A stretch of DNA of 64,000 nt, from assembly GCF_900105535.1 (NCBI RefSeq), contig NZ_LT629779.1, positions 1,736,001 to 1,800,000 on the forward strand, given 5' to 3'. Both the position numbers and the translations under genes were made by a program. Within the stretch, counting starts at the first letter, position 1, and the number at the start of each line of letters is the position of its first letter. Origin of the DNA: Pseudarthrobacter equi (GTDB taxonomy: Bacteria; Actinomycetota; Actinomycetes; Actinomycetales; Micrococcaceae). Shown piece by piece: positions 9,571 to 18,334 of this stretch. The notes beneath the pieces are model-generated. The model saw nothing but the letters and a program-made list of their open reading frames with translations. It had not been told where the DNA came from and did not search any database.

Positions 9571-10386
9571 ATGGGAGGTCACCACGCCGCGTCGGGAGCC
9601 GCGGCGTGGGTAGCTGTTGCGTCCACCGGCCCGTACACGCTGGGCTGGTACCCGCTGGACCCCACGGGGATCCTCATCGGCGGCATGGCCACGGCCGGCA
9701 CCGCGCTGGTCTGCGACTGGGACCACCGGTCCAGCACCGTGGCCCACTCGCTGCCGCCGTTGTCCAATGCCATAGCAAGGGGCATCGAAACCGCCAGCGG
9801 CGGCCACCGCCAGGGCACCCACTCGGTCCTGGGCGCCGCCGGGTTCGTGCTCCTTGCCGGTGTGGCCGCGCAGGTGCAGATGGAAACCCCCTGGGGGCTG
9901 CTGTCCGTGGGCGCAGGGCTGCTGTGCATGTTCCTGATCAACATCGCGGCCAAGGCCCTGAAGCTGTTTCCGAAGAGCGGGTTCATCTCCAACTGGATTT
10001 TCGCCTTGGTGATGGCCGGGCTGGTCACGGTGTACGCGCCGCACCAGTGGACCTGGCTGCCCATGTCGATGCTCATCGGCGTGGTGGTCCACATCGTGGG
10101 AGACCTCATCACCACCGGGGGAGTGCCGCTGCTGTGGCCCCTGGTGATCCGGCCGCCGAAACTATTGCGGAAGGTGCCACTGCTGCGGAACGTCTGGCGG
10201 CCGAACGGGGCGCTGTCACTGCCCCTGCTGGGCCGGGCGGGGTCCAAGCGCGAGTGGCTGGTGCTGATCCCCGTCAGCGCCTACGCCATGGTGGGACTGA
10301 CTGTGGCGGGCTGGGCCATTGCCCAGAACCAGTGGCCGCGGGTGGTGGCAGCTGCCGCCGCCTGGATCGCCCCTTGGTTCGCCTGA
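9571..10386 (+). CDS. Membrane-bound metal-dependent hydrolase, YdjM/DUF457 family
   Basis: The 271-aa protein has several hydrophobic helices and the conserved polar signature of the YdjM family: GGHHAASG at the N-terminus, CDWDHRSS near residue 50, GGHRQGTHS near residue 80 and HIVGDLITTGGVPLLWP near residue 175. These His/Asp residues are expected to bind metal at the membrane face. The substrate is not established. The start ATG is 6 nt after the mfd stop codon (a GTG at 9568 is also possible), so it is translationally coupled to mfd. The operon ends at the hairpin 10414-10444. Confidence 0.85.
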   Translation: MGGHHAASGAAAWVAVASTGPYTLGWYPLDPTGILIGGMATAGTALVCDWDHRSSTVAHSLPPLSNAIARGIETASGGHRQGTHSVLGAAGFVLLAGVAAQVQMETPWGLLSVGAGLLCMFLINIAAKALKLFPKSGFISNWIFALVMAGLVTVYAPHQWTWLPMSMLIGVVVHIVGDLITTGGVPLLWPLVIRPPKLLRKVPLLRNVWRPNGALSLPLLGRAGSKREWLVLIPVSAYAMVGLTVAGWAIAQNQWPRVVAAAAAWIAPWFA

Positions 10387-10413
10387 GGGCAGGCGCACAG
10401 GCGTGGAACAGCA

Positions 10414-10444
10414 AAAGACCCCCGGACGGCGTCCGGGGGTCTTT
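10414..10444. terminator. Bidirectional rho-independent terminator
   Basis: A 14-bp perfect stem (10414-10427 with 10431-10444, loop GGC) starts with AAAGACCCCC and ends with GGGGGTCTTT. It therefore provides a T run on either strand. It separates the convergent hydrolase gene (plus) and the small membrane protein gene (minus). Confidence 0.9.
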
Positions 10445-10458
10445 GTGCGTGGGCAGGC

Positions 10459-10719
10459 TTAGTGTTCGCCGGCGGAATCCGAGCGGCCGAGGATGGTCTG
10501 CGGAATCCAGAAGGCCAGGGCGAACAGGCCCAGGCAGACGGCCATCGGCCACGGGTTGCCAAGCGTCAGGAAGGACAGCGAGTACACGGCGCCGAGGAAG
10601 AGGGCCATCATGATCACGAACACGACGATGGTGCCGGCCAGCTTGTTTTCATTCTGGGGAGTGCGGACAGTGCCCGTGTTCGCTGTGCCCTCGTTGGACG
10701 CGTTGATCTTGCTGGACAT
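10459..10719 (-). CDS. Small hypothetical two-TM membrane protein
   Basis: This 86-aa protein was not recognised as a named family. The first ~26 residues are hydrophilic. Two membrane helices follow, at about 27-50 (TIVVFVIMMALFLGAVYSL) and 57-76, with a short acidic tail. GAGGAGG lies about 5 nt before the ATG, a strong ribosome-binding site. It is 50 bp downstream of deoC on the same strand and may be transcribed with it, but no functional link is evident. Confidence 0.8.
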   Translation of the reverse strand: MSSKINASNEGTANTGTVRTPQNENKLAGTIVVFVIMMALFLGAVYSLSFLTLGNPWPMAVCLGLFALAFWIPQTILGRSDSAGEH

Positions 10720-10769
10720 TCGTTCCTCCTCGGCCCCTCGGGGCTTGATTGTGGCGCGTCCGGCGGCCG

Positions 10770-11486
10770 TCAGTACGCGGACGAACCCTGTTCACCCTTG
10801 ACGATGGCAATTCCGGAGCTGGCGCCGATACGTGTTGCACCTGCTGCAATCATAGCCTGAGCGTCTGCCAGCGACCGCACGCCGCCCGAGGCCTTGACGC
10901 CCAGTTCAGGCCCCACGGTCCTGCGCATGAGTGCCACATCCCCGGCCGTGGCGCCCCCTCCGTTGAAACCGGTGGAGGTCTTGACGAAATCGGCTCCGGC
11001 CGCCACAGCTGCCTCGCAGGCGAGGACTTTCTGGTCGTCGGACAGGAGCGAGGTCTCGATGATCACCTTCAGGATGGCACCGCTGGCGTGCACTGCCTCG
11101 GCAACGGAGGCGATGTCCTCGGTCAGGGCGCCCTTGTCCTCGGCGCGGGCGGCCGCGATATTGATCACCATGTCCACTTCGTCGGCCCCGTCCAGCACCG
11201 CGCCGCGGGCTTCGAAGGTCTTCACGTCGGTGGGGGTTGCCCCCAGCGGGAAGCCCACCACGGAGCAGGTCAGGACGCCGGAGCCCTTCAGTGCCTTCTT
11301 GACGGTCTTGACCCAGACAGGGTTGACACAGACAGACTTGAAACCGTATTCAGCGGCTTCGGCACAGACCTGGAGGACGTCGGCCTCGGAGGCTTCGGGC
11401 TTCAGCAGCGTGTGGTCGATGTAGGAAGCAATATTCCCGGCCGCAGCGGCAGCGGGTTGAACGGAAGGGGTGGCTTCGTTGCTCAT
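10770..11486 (-). CDS. deoC: Deoxyribose-phosphate aldolase
   Basis: DeoC cleaves 2-deoxyribose 5-phosphate to glyceraldehyde 3-phosphate and acetaldehyde in deoxynucleoside catabolism. The 238-aa TIM-barrel protein has the early [11 protein letters not shown] motif, the Schiff-base lysine in FVKTSTGF (Lys169) and the proton-relay lysine in GVKASGGVR (Lys198). CCGAGAGGACC precedes the ATG. It belongs functionally with the phosphohexomutase and purine nucleoside phosphorylase genes at 18.3-21 kb, from which it is now separated by the nitrite genes. Confidence 0.95.
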   Translation of the reverse strand: MSNEATPSVQPAAAAAGNIASYIDHTLLKPEASEADVLQVCAEAAEYGFKSVCVNPVWVKTVKKALKGSGVLTCSVVGFPLGATPTDVKTFEARGAVLDGADEVDMVINIAAARAEDKGALTEDIASVAEAVHASGAILKVIIETSLLSDDQKVLACEAAVAAGADFVKTSTGFNGGGATAGDVALMRRTVGPELGVKASGGVRSLADAQAMIAAGATRIGASSGIAIVKGEQGSSAY

Positions 11487-11600
11487 GATGGTCCTCTCGG
11501 GGCCTCGCCCGGGCGTCGTGGGCCCGGTGCGTCCTTGACTCGCGTTTCGGAAACCATCTTGTCACAGGTGCCCACGCTGCAACCCGCGCTGCGCCAGGCG

Positions 11601-12515
11601 TCAGGCGGCTGCCTGAAGGGACCGCGCCGGCGACGGCACCGCAGCTGCTGCTTCCCGTGATGCCTCGGGCGAGTGCGAGGCTGCCGAGGCCGCCGTGAGC
11701 AGTTGCGTGGCGCAGGCCCCCGCAGCGGAAGCCGCGGCCACCAGCAAGCCCAGCCGTACGCCGTCGAACGCTGCCGCGTCCCCGATTGCCCAGATACCGG
11801 GAACCGAAGTCCGGAAGTCCTGGCTGATGACGATGCCTCCGGTGGCGGCCGTCCGCAGGCCCGCGCTGGCGGCAAGGCCGTCGCAGGACACGCGGTCCTC
11901 GGCCAGGACCACCAGATCCCCGGACATGCTGCTGCCGTCCTCGAAGACCACGGCGGAAGCGGCCAGGCCAAAGGTTGAGGTTCCGGGCACGACGGCGGCC
12001 GGCCGGGCGGTGGTGCGGACCGGACGGACGCCCTTGGCGCGCAGCACGGCCTCAGCCTGGCCTGCGGCCGCCCCGGTGCCCACCAGGATCCCGAGCGGAC
12101 GGCGCCCCAGTTCCCGGGTGACTTCCTGCACCCGGTCCGCAATGCGGGCGGCGTCGTCGATGGTGGAGTAGCTCAGGCACTGTGCGGCGCCCTCGACGGG
12201 CGCTGCCACGGGGGCCGAACCTGTGGCGATGACCAGTTGGTCGTAGGCGAACTCCATGCCGTCAGCCGTGGCCACGGTGCGGTTATCGGCGTCGATGTGG
12301 CTGGCCGGCTGGCCGAAGCGGACCGACACCTGCGGCAGCAGGGCAAGTTCCAGCAGATCCTCGGGGGCGTCGTCCCGGTTGCTCAGGACGGTGATACTGC
12401 CAGCGAACCGGCCCTGGTCCAGCTGCCGGACCAGGGCGCGGGCAGCCGGACCTGCTCCGGCGATGACGATGCGGGTGGCGGCGGAGGTGGACGTGGTGGG
12501 TGCCGGAGCGGACAT
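11601..12515 (-). CDS. FAD/NAD(P)-dependent oxidoreductase, shortened relative of the NirB N-terminal module
   Basis: The 304-aa protein has a first dinucleotide fold (RIVIAGAGPAARALVRQL), the LVIATGSAPV motif and the terminal IWAIGDAAAFDG FAD motif of pyridine-nucleotide-disulfide-type reductases. Compared with NirB in the same window it lacks the PYDRVALSK segment after the first fold and has no BFD or siroheme domain. It could be a diaphorase-like partner in nitrite/nitrate reduction or a decayed paralog; the sequence alone cannot decide. The start at 12515 has GAAAGGG upstream; an earlier in-frame ATG at 12623 has none. Its own upstream gap (12516-12760) suggests a separate transcription unit. 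Confidence 0.75.
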   Translation of the reverse strand: MSAPAPTTSTSAATRIVIAGAGPAARALVRQLDQGRFAGSITVLSNRDDAPEDLLELALLPQVSVRFGQPASHIDADNRTVATADGMEFAYDQLVIATGSAPVAAPVEGAAQCLSYSTIDDAARIADRVQEVTRELGRRPLGILVGTGAAAGQAEAVLRAKGVRPVRTTARPAAVVPGTSTFGLAASAVVFEDGSSMSGDLVVLAEDRVSCDGLAASAGLRTAATGGIVISQDFRTSVPGIWAIGDAAAFDGVRLGLLVAAASAAGACATQLLTAASAASHSPEASREAAAAVPSPARSLQAAA

Positions 12516-12731
12516 GTGCTGGCCCTTTCGCTGGCGGCCGGGAAACGGCCGGAAGTTCATGATGGAACCCAGCGTAGGCGTGCGCCTTTTCCGGCTTGTT
12601 TCCCGCCAGTTGCCGTTCAGCACCCCGGTGTTCGCCAGTATTTACCGGCCGGTAACAGAACCGGTGACGTGCATCTCATTGCGCCCGACTTGGACACATT
12701 CGGGCTGGCCAGCGCCGTTACCCGCCGTTGC

Positions 12732-12751
12732 CCGGCGGCCTTCGCCGCCGG
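12732..12751 (-). terminator. Hairpin after the nnaR-like gene
   Basis: The 8-bp arms 12732-12739 and 12744-12751 flank a 4-nt loop, reading GAAG on the minus strand. It lies just past the stop of the nnaR-like gene at 12761. There is no T run, so it may be a weak terminator or an RNA-stabilising structure. Confidence 0.45.
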
Positions 12752-12760
12752 CCGAAACGG

Positions 12761-13924
12761 CTAGACGCGGATCCGGTATCCCCGCTTGACCACGGTTTCG
12801 ATGAGCTTGCCGTCGGGCAGGGAAGACCGGAGCCGGCTGACGGTCATGTCCAGTGCGTGCACCGAACCGCGCAGTTCCAGCAGGTCGGACAACGCCTCCC
12901 GGGAAAGGACCGCCCCGCCGGCGCCGAGCAGGGCACGGAGCAGCAGCAGGGGAGCGGGAGCGAGCTCCACCGCCTGGCCGTCGATGCGCAGGCTGCGGCC
13001 GCGGAGCTCGATGTTGCCGGACCGGGTGTCCAGCCGGCGCACATGGTTCAGCGCCAGGTGCTCGACGACCAGCCGGATCAGCGCACCCATCCGGAAACGC
13101 TCCGGGATCAGCGGTTTCACCCCGGCGTCCAGCAGCGGCTGGGCGGTCACGGGGCCCACCACGGCGGTGGTCACGTTGGTCTTCAGGCTCTCGATCAGCT
13201 GCTTGTAGACGCCCATTTCGTGGGCGGTGCTCCACATGGCGTCGACGGCGGGTGCGCTGGTGAAGGTGAGGACATCGAGGTTTCCGCTGCAGGCGGCCTC
13301 GATGAGGCGGGGGAGCCGGTCGGCGCCGTCCGGCTTGACCCAGCGGTACGGCGTGACGGTCAGGACGGTGGCACCGGACATGCGCAGCCGTTCCAGCTGG
13401 CGGACGTCCGTGTAGCCGTGCAGCTGGACCGCGACGGTCTTGCCGCGCACTCCCTCCGCCAGCAGCATGTCCACCAGCGTTGCGGTGGTTTCGTCACTGC
13501 TGATTCCGACGTCGGCGAGGCCGGCCGCGCGGACGGCGCCACGGGCCTTGGGGCCACGGACGAACATCCGGCAGGCGCCCAGGGTTTCGAGCAGCTGGTC
13601 GCCGATGCCGAACGTGTCCGCCGCCTCGCACCAGCGGCGCATGCCGTAGGCGGTGGTGGCGATGCACAGGTCCGGTTTGGCCGCGATGATGGTGCGGGTG
13701 TCCTCGATGAGGCGGAGGTCCTCCTGCACCGGAGCGATCTTGAGGGCCGGGGCATGGATCACCTCGGCGCCGCGGCGCTCAAGGGCGTCGATCAGGTCCT
13801 GGGAGCGCCGGTGCGAGGTCACACCGATGCGGAAGCCCTCCAGCGGTGATTCGGCCGCCTGGGCCTCCGCGGTGTCGACCGCCCCGGTGGCCTCTGCCGT
13901 TTCGGCCGGTGCAAGTGCGTTCAT
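12761..13924 (-). CDS. Uroporphyrinogen-III synthase-like regulator with C-terminal winged helix (NnaR-type)
   Basis: The 387-aa protein has two parts. Residues ~20-280 are a HemD-like uroporphyrinogen-III synthase domain (GVTSHRRSQDLIDALERRGA; later TFTSAPAVDAMWSTA). The last ~90 residues are an OmpR-type winged helix (LSREALSDLLELRG ... MTVSRLRSSL ... TVVKRGYRIRV). This architecture is that of NnaR, described in Streptomyces and mycobacteria as a co-activator with GlnR of nitrate/nitrite assimilation genes. Position directly behind nirB-cobA supports that role. The ATG at 13924 follows AAAGGA; a GTG 18 nt earlier is possible. Whether it retains synthase activity is unknown. Confidence 0.88.
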   Translation of the reverse strand: MNALAPAETAEATGAVDTAEAQAAESPLEGFRIGVTSHRRSQDLIDALERRGAEVIHAPALKIAPVQEDLRLIEDTRTIIAAKPDLCIATTAYGMRRWCEAADTFGIGDQLLETLGACRMFVRGPKARGAVRAAGLADVGISSDETTATLVDMLLAEGVRGKTVAVQLHGYTDVRQLERLRMSGATVLTVTPYRWVKPDGADRLPRLIEAACSGNLDVLTFTSAPAVDAMWSTAHEMGVYKQLIESLKTNVTTAVVGPVTAQPLLDAGVKPLIPERFRMGALIRLVVEHLALNHVRRLDTRSGNIELRGRSLRIDGQAVELAPAPLLLLRALLGAGGAVLSREALSDLLELRGSVHALDMTVSRLRSSLPDGKLIETVVKRGYRIRV

Positions 13925-13938
13925 GGGGGTCAATCCTT

Positions 13939-14964
13939 TCACGAACCGAGCAGCGAGGCCGCCAGCCGGTCCAGGTCGGCTGCGGTCTCAGCGTGCCCGC
14001 GGTTGGCTTCAGCCACCCGCACCACCTCGCCGATCACCAGGACGGCGGGGTTGCTGCAGCCTGCAGCAGCCGAGGCGATGGAGCCGAGGTCGGCGATGGT
14101 GGTGCGCTGGCCGGGACGGTAACCCCGTTCCACCACTGCCATGGGCATATCGGCGCGCATGCCCGCCCGGCGGAGTCCTGCAGCCAGATGGTGCAGGGTT
14201 CCGATGCCCATCAGCACCACGATGGTGCCGCCCAGGCCGGCAAGGTGATGATGCTCCTTCTCGGTAAGCGGGGCGTGCCCGGACACCACCGTGAACATGT
14301 GGCTCACGTTGCGGTGCGTCACGGGGATACCCGCCGCGGCAGGCACGGAGATGGCGCTGGTGACACCGGACACCACCTGGACCTTCAGCCCGGCAGCGAC
14401 GCAGGCCGCGACTTCCTCGCCGCCGCGGCCGAACACATACGGATCACCGCCCTTGAGGCGGACCACGTTATTGCCGGCCAGGGCGCTGTCCACCATGAGC
14501 TTTTCGATATCGGACTGGCCTACCTTGTGGTGCCCGGGCTTCTTTCCCACATCCACCAGCTCGGCGCTTGTCAGGGCGGGCAGGTCCTGGCAAGGTGCCA
14601 GACGGTCGTAGAACACCACGTCCGCGTCGCGGAGCGCCTTGACGGCGGCAACGGTCAGGAGCTCGGTGGTGCCGGGTCCGCCGCCCACCAGGGTCACATG
14701 CCCGGCGGCGCCCGCTGCCGGTTCCGTGGCGACCGGGACGCCGGCAGCCCGGTATTGCTGGAGCAGCGGCTCCCAGCCCGGCTGCCCGTCGTCGACCGCG
14801 GCCACCAGGAACGGCTTCTCCGGGGGCGTGGCGGTGCCGTGCGGGCCGGCAAGGCGGCGGACGACGGCGCCCGCGGCTTCGTAGCGCCGTACGGCCTGCC
14901 GCGCGGCGGTGTCTGTTCCGGTCACCAGGACCTCGCGGCCCGTGAGGTCGATGCTGAGCTGCAT
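13939..14964 (-). CDS. cobA: Uroporphyrinogen-III C-methyltransferase (siroheme pathway) with a partial N-terminal CysG-like domain
   Basis: This SAM-dependent enzyme makes precorrin-2, the precursor of the siroheme that NirB needs. The catalytic domain (about residues 105-330) shows VTLVGGGPGTTELLT, VVFYDRL and VRLKGGDPYVFGRGGEE, the standard SUMT motifs. The first ~95 residues (REVLVTGTDTAARQAVRRYE) resemble a shortened siroheme-synthase dehydrogenase domain, without the full NAD-binding glycine pattern. The start codon lies 2 nt after the nirB stop (TAACCATG), so translation is coupled to nirB. The nnaR-like gene follows after 14 nt. Confidence 0.9.
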   Translation of the reverse strand: MQLSIDLTGREVLVTGTDTAARQAVRRYEAAGAVVRRLAGPHGTATPPEKPFLVAAVDDGQPGWEPLLQQYRAAGVPVATEPAAGAAGHVTLVGGGPGTTELLTVAAVKALRDADVVFYDRLAPCQDLPALTSAELVDVGKKPGHHKVGQSDIEKLMVDSALAGNNVVRLKGGDPYVFGRGGEEVAACVAAGLKVQVVSGVTSAISVPAAAGIPVTHRNVSHMFTVVSGHAPLTEKEHHHLAGLGGTIVVLMGIGTLHHLAAGLRRAGMRADMPMAVVERGYRPGQRTTIADLGSIASAAAGCSNPAVLVIGEVVRVAEANRGHAETAADLDRLAASLLGS

Positions 14965-14966
14965 GG

Positions 14967-17624
14967 TTATGCCTCGTTTCCGACGGGTGCAGGTGTGCCG
15001 GGACGGACCGCGATGGAGGCTCCGAGGAGGACCGGCTGCTGGGCAGCTGCCGCCTTCTCTTCGGCAGTGGCGGGGCGCATCTGGCCACGCTCATCCGGGA
15101 CGAAGGTGATGGAGTCGTCCTTCTGGTCCGGTGCGTTCACGAAGGAACGGAACCGGCGTAGGCGCTCCGGGTCCTTCAGGGTGTCGGCCCACTCGTCGAT
15201 GTAGGTGTCAACGTGCTTGGCCATGGCCGCCTCAAGGTCCTCGGCGATGCCCAGGGTGTCCTTGACCACCACGTCCTCGACGTGCTTGATGCCGCCGTCG
15301 AGTTCCTCCTGCCAGCGCGCGGTGCGCTGCAGGCGGTCGGCGGTGCGGATGTAGTACATGAAGTAGCGGTCGATGTACTTGATCAGGGTTTCGTCGTCGA
15401 GGTCCTTGGCCAGCAGCTGGGCGTGCGCCGGGGTGGCACCGCCGTTGCCGCCGACGTAGAGGTTCCAGCCGTCCGCCGTCGCGATGACGCCCACGTCCTT
15501 GCCGCGGGCCTCGGCGCATTCGCGGGCGCAGCCGGAGACGCCCATCTTGAGCTTGTGCGGGCTGCGGAGGCCGCGGTACCGCAGCTCCAGCTGGATGGCC
15601 ATGGCCACGGAGTCCTGCACGCCGAAGCGGCACCAGGTGGAACCGACGCAGGACTTTACCGTACGCAGGCTCTTGCCGTACGCCTGCCCGGATTCGAAGC
15701 CGGCGTCCACCAGTTCCTTCCAGATTTCCGGCAGCTCCTCCAGCCGTGCACCGAACATGTCGATCCGCTGGCCGCCGGTGATCTTGGTGTACAGGTTGTA
15801 CTTTTCCGCCACGGCGGCGATCACGCCCAGCTTCTTGGGGGTGATTTCACCACCGGCGATGCGGGGCACCACCGAATAGGTGCCGTCCTTCTGCATGTTG
15901 GCCAGGGCGCGGTCGTTGGTGTCCTGCAGGGTGCCGCGGCCGGCGTCGAGGACGTAGGCGCTGTTCTGGCTGGCGAGGATGTTGGCGATGGTGGGCTTGC
16001 AGATGTCGCAGCCTTCGCCGGTACCGTACTTGGCCATGATCTCTTCGAAGGAGGTCAGTTCCAGGACACGGATGGTCTCGAAGAGTTCTTGGCGCGACAG
16101 TTCGATGTGCTCGCAGAGGGCCTTGGAAACCTCGACGCCGGACTTGGTCAGCTCGGTTTCCAGCAGCTTCTTCAGCATCGGAACACAGGAACCGCACTGG
16201 GTGCCGGCCCGGGTGCAGCCCTTGAGCTCGCCGAGTTCCTGGACGGGTGCGTTGCCTTCGCAGGCGCCGCAGCCGTTGATGGTGTCCCGGATAGTCCCGG
16301 CCGTGACGTTGTTGCAGGAGCACAGGGTGGCGTCGTCCGGCAGTTCGGTTTCCGGGGCGTCGCCGCCGCCGGCTGCGCTGAGGAACGCGCCCGGCTCGGC
16401 GGGGAGTTCGCGGCCCAGGAGCGGGCGCAGGCTCATGTACGGTGAGGCGTCGCCGACGAAGATGCCGCCCAGCAGGGTCTTGGCGTCATCGGTGGTGACG
16501 ATCTTCTGGTAGACGCCGCGGGCGGGATCGGCGTAGACGATCTCCAGGGCGTGCTCGGTCTTCGCGAAGGCGTCGCCGAAGCTGGCTACATCAACCCCGG
16601 AGAGCTTGAGCTTGGTGGCGGTGTCGAAACCGGGGAAGGTGGCGTCCCCGCCGTGCAGCCGGTCCGCCACGATCTCGGCCATGGTGTTGGCCGGGGCCAC
16701 CAGGCCCAGGCACATGCCGCCGTAGTTGGCTACTTCGCCGATGGCCCAGATGCCCGGGATTTCGGTGGCGCAGTAGTCGTTGATGACCACGCCGCCGCGG
16801 GGGCCCAGGCTGAAGACCTGTTCTTCTCCCTCGGCGGCGCGGAATAGTTCGTCACGGGGACGGACGCCGATGGCGACGATCACGATGTCGGCGTCGACGA
16901 TGCGGCCGTCGGCCATGAGGACGCCGGTGACCTGGCCGTCGTCGTCGGAAAGTACTTCGGAAGGGTAGACGCCTCCGTGGACCTCAAAGCCCTTGGCTTT
17001 GATGAGCCGGCCCATGGCCTGGCCCGCGCCTTCGTCGAGCTGGGTGGCCATCAGCCACTGCGATCCGTCGATGACGATGGGGGTTGCGCCCAGCTGCTCG
17101 GTCCCGGCGGCGGATTCCAGGCCCAGGAGGCCGCCGCCGATGGTGACGGCGTTGACTTTGCGGCCCAGCTTTACCGTGAGTTCCGCGATGGTTTTGTTGA
17201 TGGCCCAGACATCTTCAAGAGTCCGGTAGACGTGGGTGAGCTCGTTGCCCGGAATGGGAAGCCGTGCGGCGTTCGAGCCGGTGGCAACCACCAGCTCGTC
17301 GTACTCGAAGACGCTGCCGGCTGCGGTTTCCACGGACTTGGCTTCTGCATTGATACGGACCACGCGCTCGCCGGTCCTCAGGTCGAGGGAGCCGTGGTCC
17401 CACATCGACGCGGTACCCAGCGTCAGGTCCACCCCGCCATCGGTGAGGGCCTTTGACAGGGCCACCCGGTCGTAAGGGAGGTGGGCCTCTTCGGTAAGGA
17501 CAGTGACATGCCAGCCATCGAGGCCGCGGGCATGCATGGCGTCCGCAAAACGGTGGGCCGCGGGGCCGCCGCCGGCGACGACGATGCGACGCGGAGTCTC
17601 GGTGCTTGAAGTCTGTTCGGTCAC
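14967..17624 (-). CDS. nirB: Assimilatory nitrite reductase [NAD(P)H], large subunit
   Basis: NirB reduces nitrite to ammonium using NAD(P)H, FAD, Fe-S clusters and siroheme. The 885-aa protein has an N-terminal FAD/NAD(P) module (RIVVAGGGPAAHRFADAM), then a BFD-type [2Fe-2S] domain starting CSC at residues 435-437, and C-terminal ferredoxin-like/siroheme domains. The siroheme/[4Fe-4S] cysteines are Cys659, Cys665, Cys699 and Cys703 (C-x5-C and C-x3-C). The start is GTG 17624 with AAAGG upstream. A GlnR-like box and a TAGTCT -10 lie upstream. The small subunit gene nirD is divergent rather than downstream, which is unusual. Confidence 0.97.
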   Translation of the reverse strand: MTEQTSSTETPRRIVVAGGGPAAHRFADAMHARGLDGWHVTVLTEEAHLPYDRVALSKALTDGGVDLTLGTASMWDHGSLDLRTGERVVRINAEAKSVETAAGSVFEYDELVVATGSNAARLPIPGNELTHVYRTLEDVWAINKTIAELTVKLGRKVNAVTIGGGLLGLESAAGTEQLGATPIVIDGSQWLMATQLDEGAGQAMGRLIKAKGFEVHGGVYPSEVLSDDDGQVTGVLMADGRIVDADIVIVAIGVRPRDELFRAAEGEEQVFSLGPRGGVVINDYCATEIPGIWAIGEVANYGGMCLGLVAPANTMAEIVADRLHGGDATFPGFDTATKLKLSGVDVASFGDAFAKTEHALEIVYADPARGVYQKIVTTDDAKTLLGGIFVGDASPYMSLRPLLGRELPAEPGAFLSAAGGGDAPETELPDDATLCSCNNVTAGTIRDTINGCGACEGNAPVQELGELKGCTRAGTQCGSCVPMLKKLLETELTKSGVEVSKALCEHIELSRQELFETIRVLELTSFEEIMAKYGTGEGCDICKPTIANILASQNSAYVLDAGRGTLQDTNDRALANMQKDGTYSVVPRIAGGEITPKKLGVIAAVAEKYNLYTKITGGQRIDMFGARLEELPEIWKELVDAGFESGQAYGKSLRTVKSCVGSTWCRFGVQDSVAMAIQLELRYRGLRSPHKLKMGVSGCARECAEARGKDVGVIATADGWNLYVGGNGGATPAHAQLLAKDLDDETLIKYIDRYFMYYIRTADRLQRTARWQEELDGGIKHVEDVVVKDTLGIAEDLEAAMAKHVDTYIDEWADTLKDPERLRRFRSFVNAPDQKDDSITFVPDERGQMRPATAEEKAAAAQQPVLLGASIAVRPGTPAPVGNEA

Positions 17625-17687
17625 TGTGGGCCTTTCGCATGGGCCGCAGACGGTGCTCCGCGGCTTTCTCTGTCGAGCAGTCCAACC

Positions 17688-17741
17688 AGACTAGGGAGGG
17701 GCAGTTTCGCTTCAGTTTCCCAATTGTTTCGTCAACTTAAC
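17688..17741 (-). promoter_or_regulatory. GlnR-like box and -10 element of nirB (shared nirB/nirD control region)
   Basis: Read on the minus strand from 17741 to 17704 the sequence is GTTAA-n6-GAAAC-n6-GAAAC-n6-GAAAC. This fits the published actinobacterial GlnR consensus gTnAC-n6-GaAAC-n6-GnnAC-n6-GaAAC with one mismatch. After exactly 10 nt comes TAGTCT (17688-17693), a good -10. The last pentamer overlaps the -35 position, as expected for an activator. The same box could also serve nirD, whose start is 162 nt away on the other side. Confidence 0.8.
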
Positions 17742-17902
17742 TTCTGCATCACGAACGCATTTCCGGCCGGGATAGGTCTCTTTTACGCCCCGGACACATT
17801 TGGCGCATGCCGCGGAAACACCCGGCGCCTAGCGTGGAACACGGCCGCTCAGGCTGCCACCAAGAGACATCAGGACAAGCAGCGCAGGGAGAGGAGCCGG
17901 AC

Positions 17903-18277
17903 ATGACGGCAACACTGGAACTCGGGACACTCGACGCCGAAGCAGCGGACACCGCGGCAGGCTGGCACCGTGTCTGCCGCCTTGAGGACCTCGAACCCGC
18001 ATGGGGAGAAGCAGCCCTGGTGGGCGGCCGGCAGGTGGCGCTTTTCCGCACCCTGGCTGGCGGCGTTTTCGCAGTGGCCCAGCAGGACCCGGCCACGGGT
18101 TCGCACGTGATGGCCCGCGGAATCCTCGGTTCGAAGGGATCCCGGCCCACCATCGCGTCCCCGCTGCACAAAGAGGTCTACGACCTCGAAACGGGCGAAT
18201 GCTTCAGTACCCCGGGCCTACGGATCGAGGCCTTCGGCACCCGCGTCAGCGACGGCTTCGTCGAGGTGGAGCTGTAA
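17903..18277 (+). CDS. nirD: Nitrite reductase small subunit
   Basis: NirD is the Rieske-fold small subunit needed for NADH-dependent nitrite reduction with NirB. The 124-aa protein contains the family pattern WHRVCRLEDL near the start, QVALFRT and SPLHKEVYDLETG near residue 90. It lacks the Rieske Cys/His ligands, as is usual for NirD. The start ATG 17903 is preceded by GGAGAGGAG, so the longer frame from 17807 is not used. It is transcribed away from nirB. Confidence 0.93.
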   Translation: MTATLELGTLDAEAADTAAGWHRVCRLEDLEPAWGEAALVGGRQVALFRTLAGGVFAVAQQDPATGSHVMARGILGSKGSRPTIASPLHKEVYDLETGECFSTPGLRIEAFGTRVSDGFVEVEL

Positions 18278-18304
18278 CAGGGGCGGACATACGTACCACC
18301 ACAG

Positions 18305-18326
18305 AGGGGCGCCCCAGGGCGCCCCT
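18305..18326. terminator. GC-rich hairpin between convergent nirD and the phosphohexomutase gene
   Basis: AGGGGCGCC (18305-18313) pairs with 18318-18326, with a 4-nt loop. It lies in the 57-bp gap between convergent genes. There is only a TT after it, so termination efficiency is uncertain. Confidence 0.5.
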
Positions 18327-18334
18327 TCAGCGGT

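Noticed and set aside
12598..12635. Possible third GlnR box upstream of the 304-aa oxidoreductase gene
   Set aside because: Only the two promoter-proximal pentamers (GCAAC and GAAAC) fit; the other two do not. The distance to the nearest -10-like TACGCT is 21 nt, not the 10 nt seen at nirB and narK.
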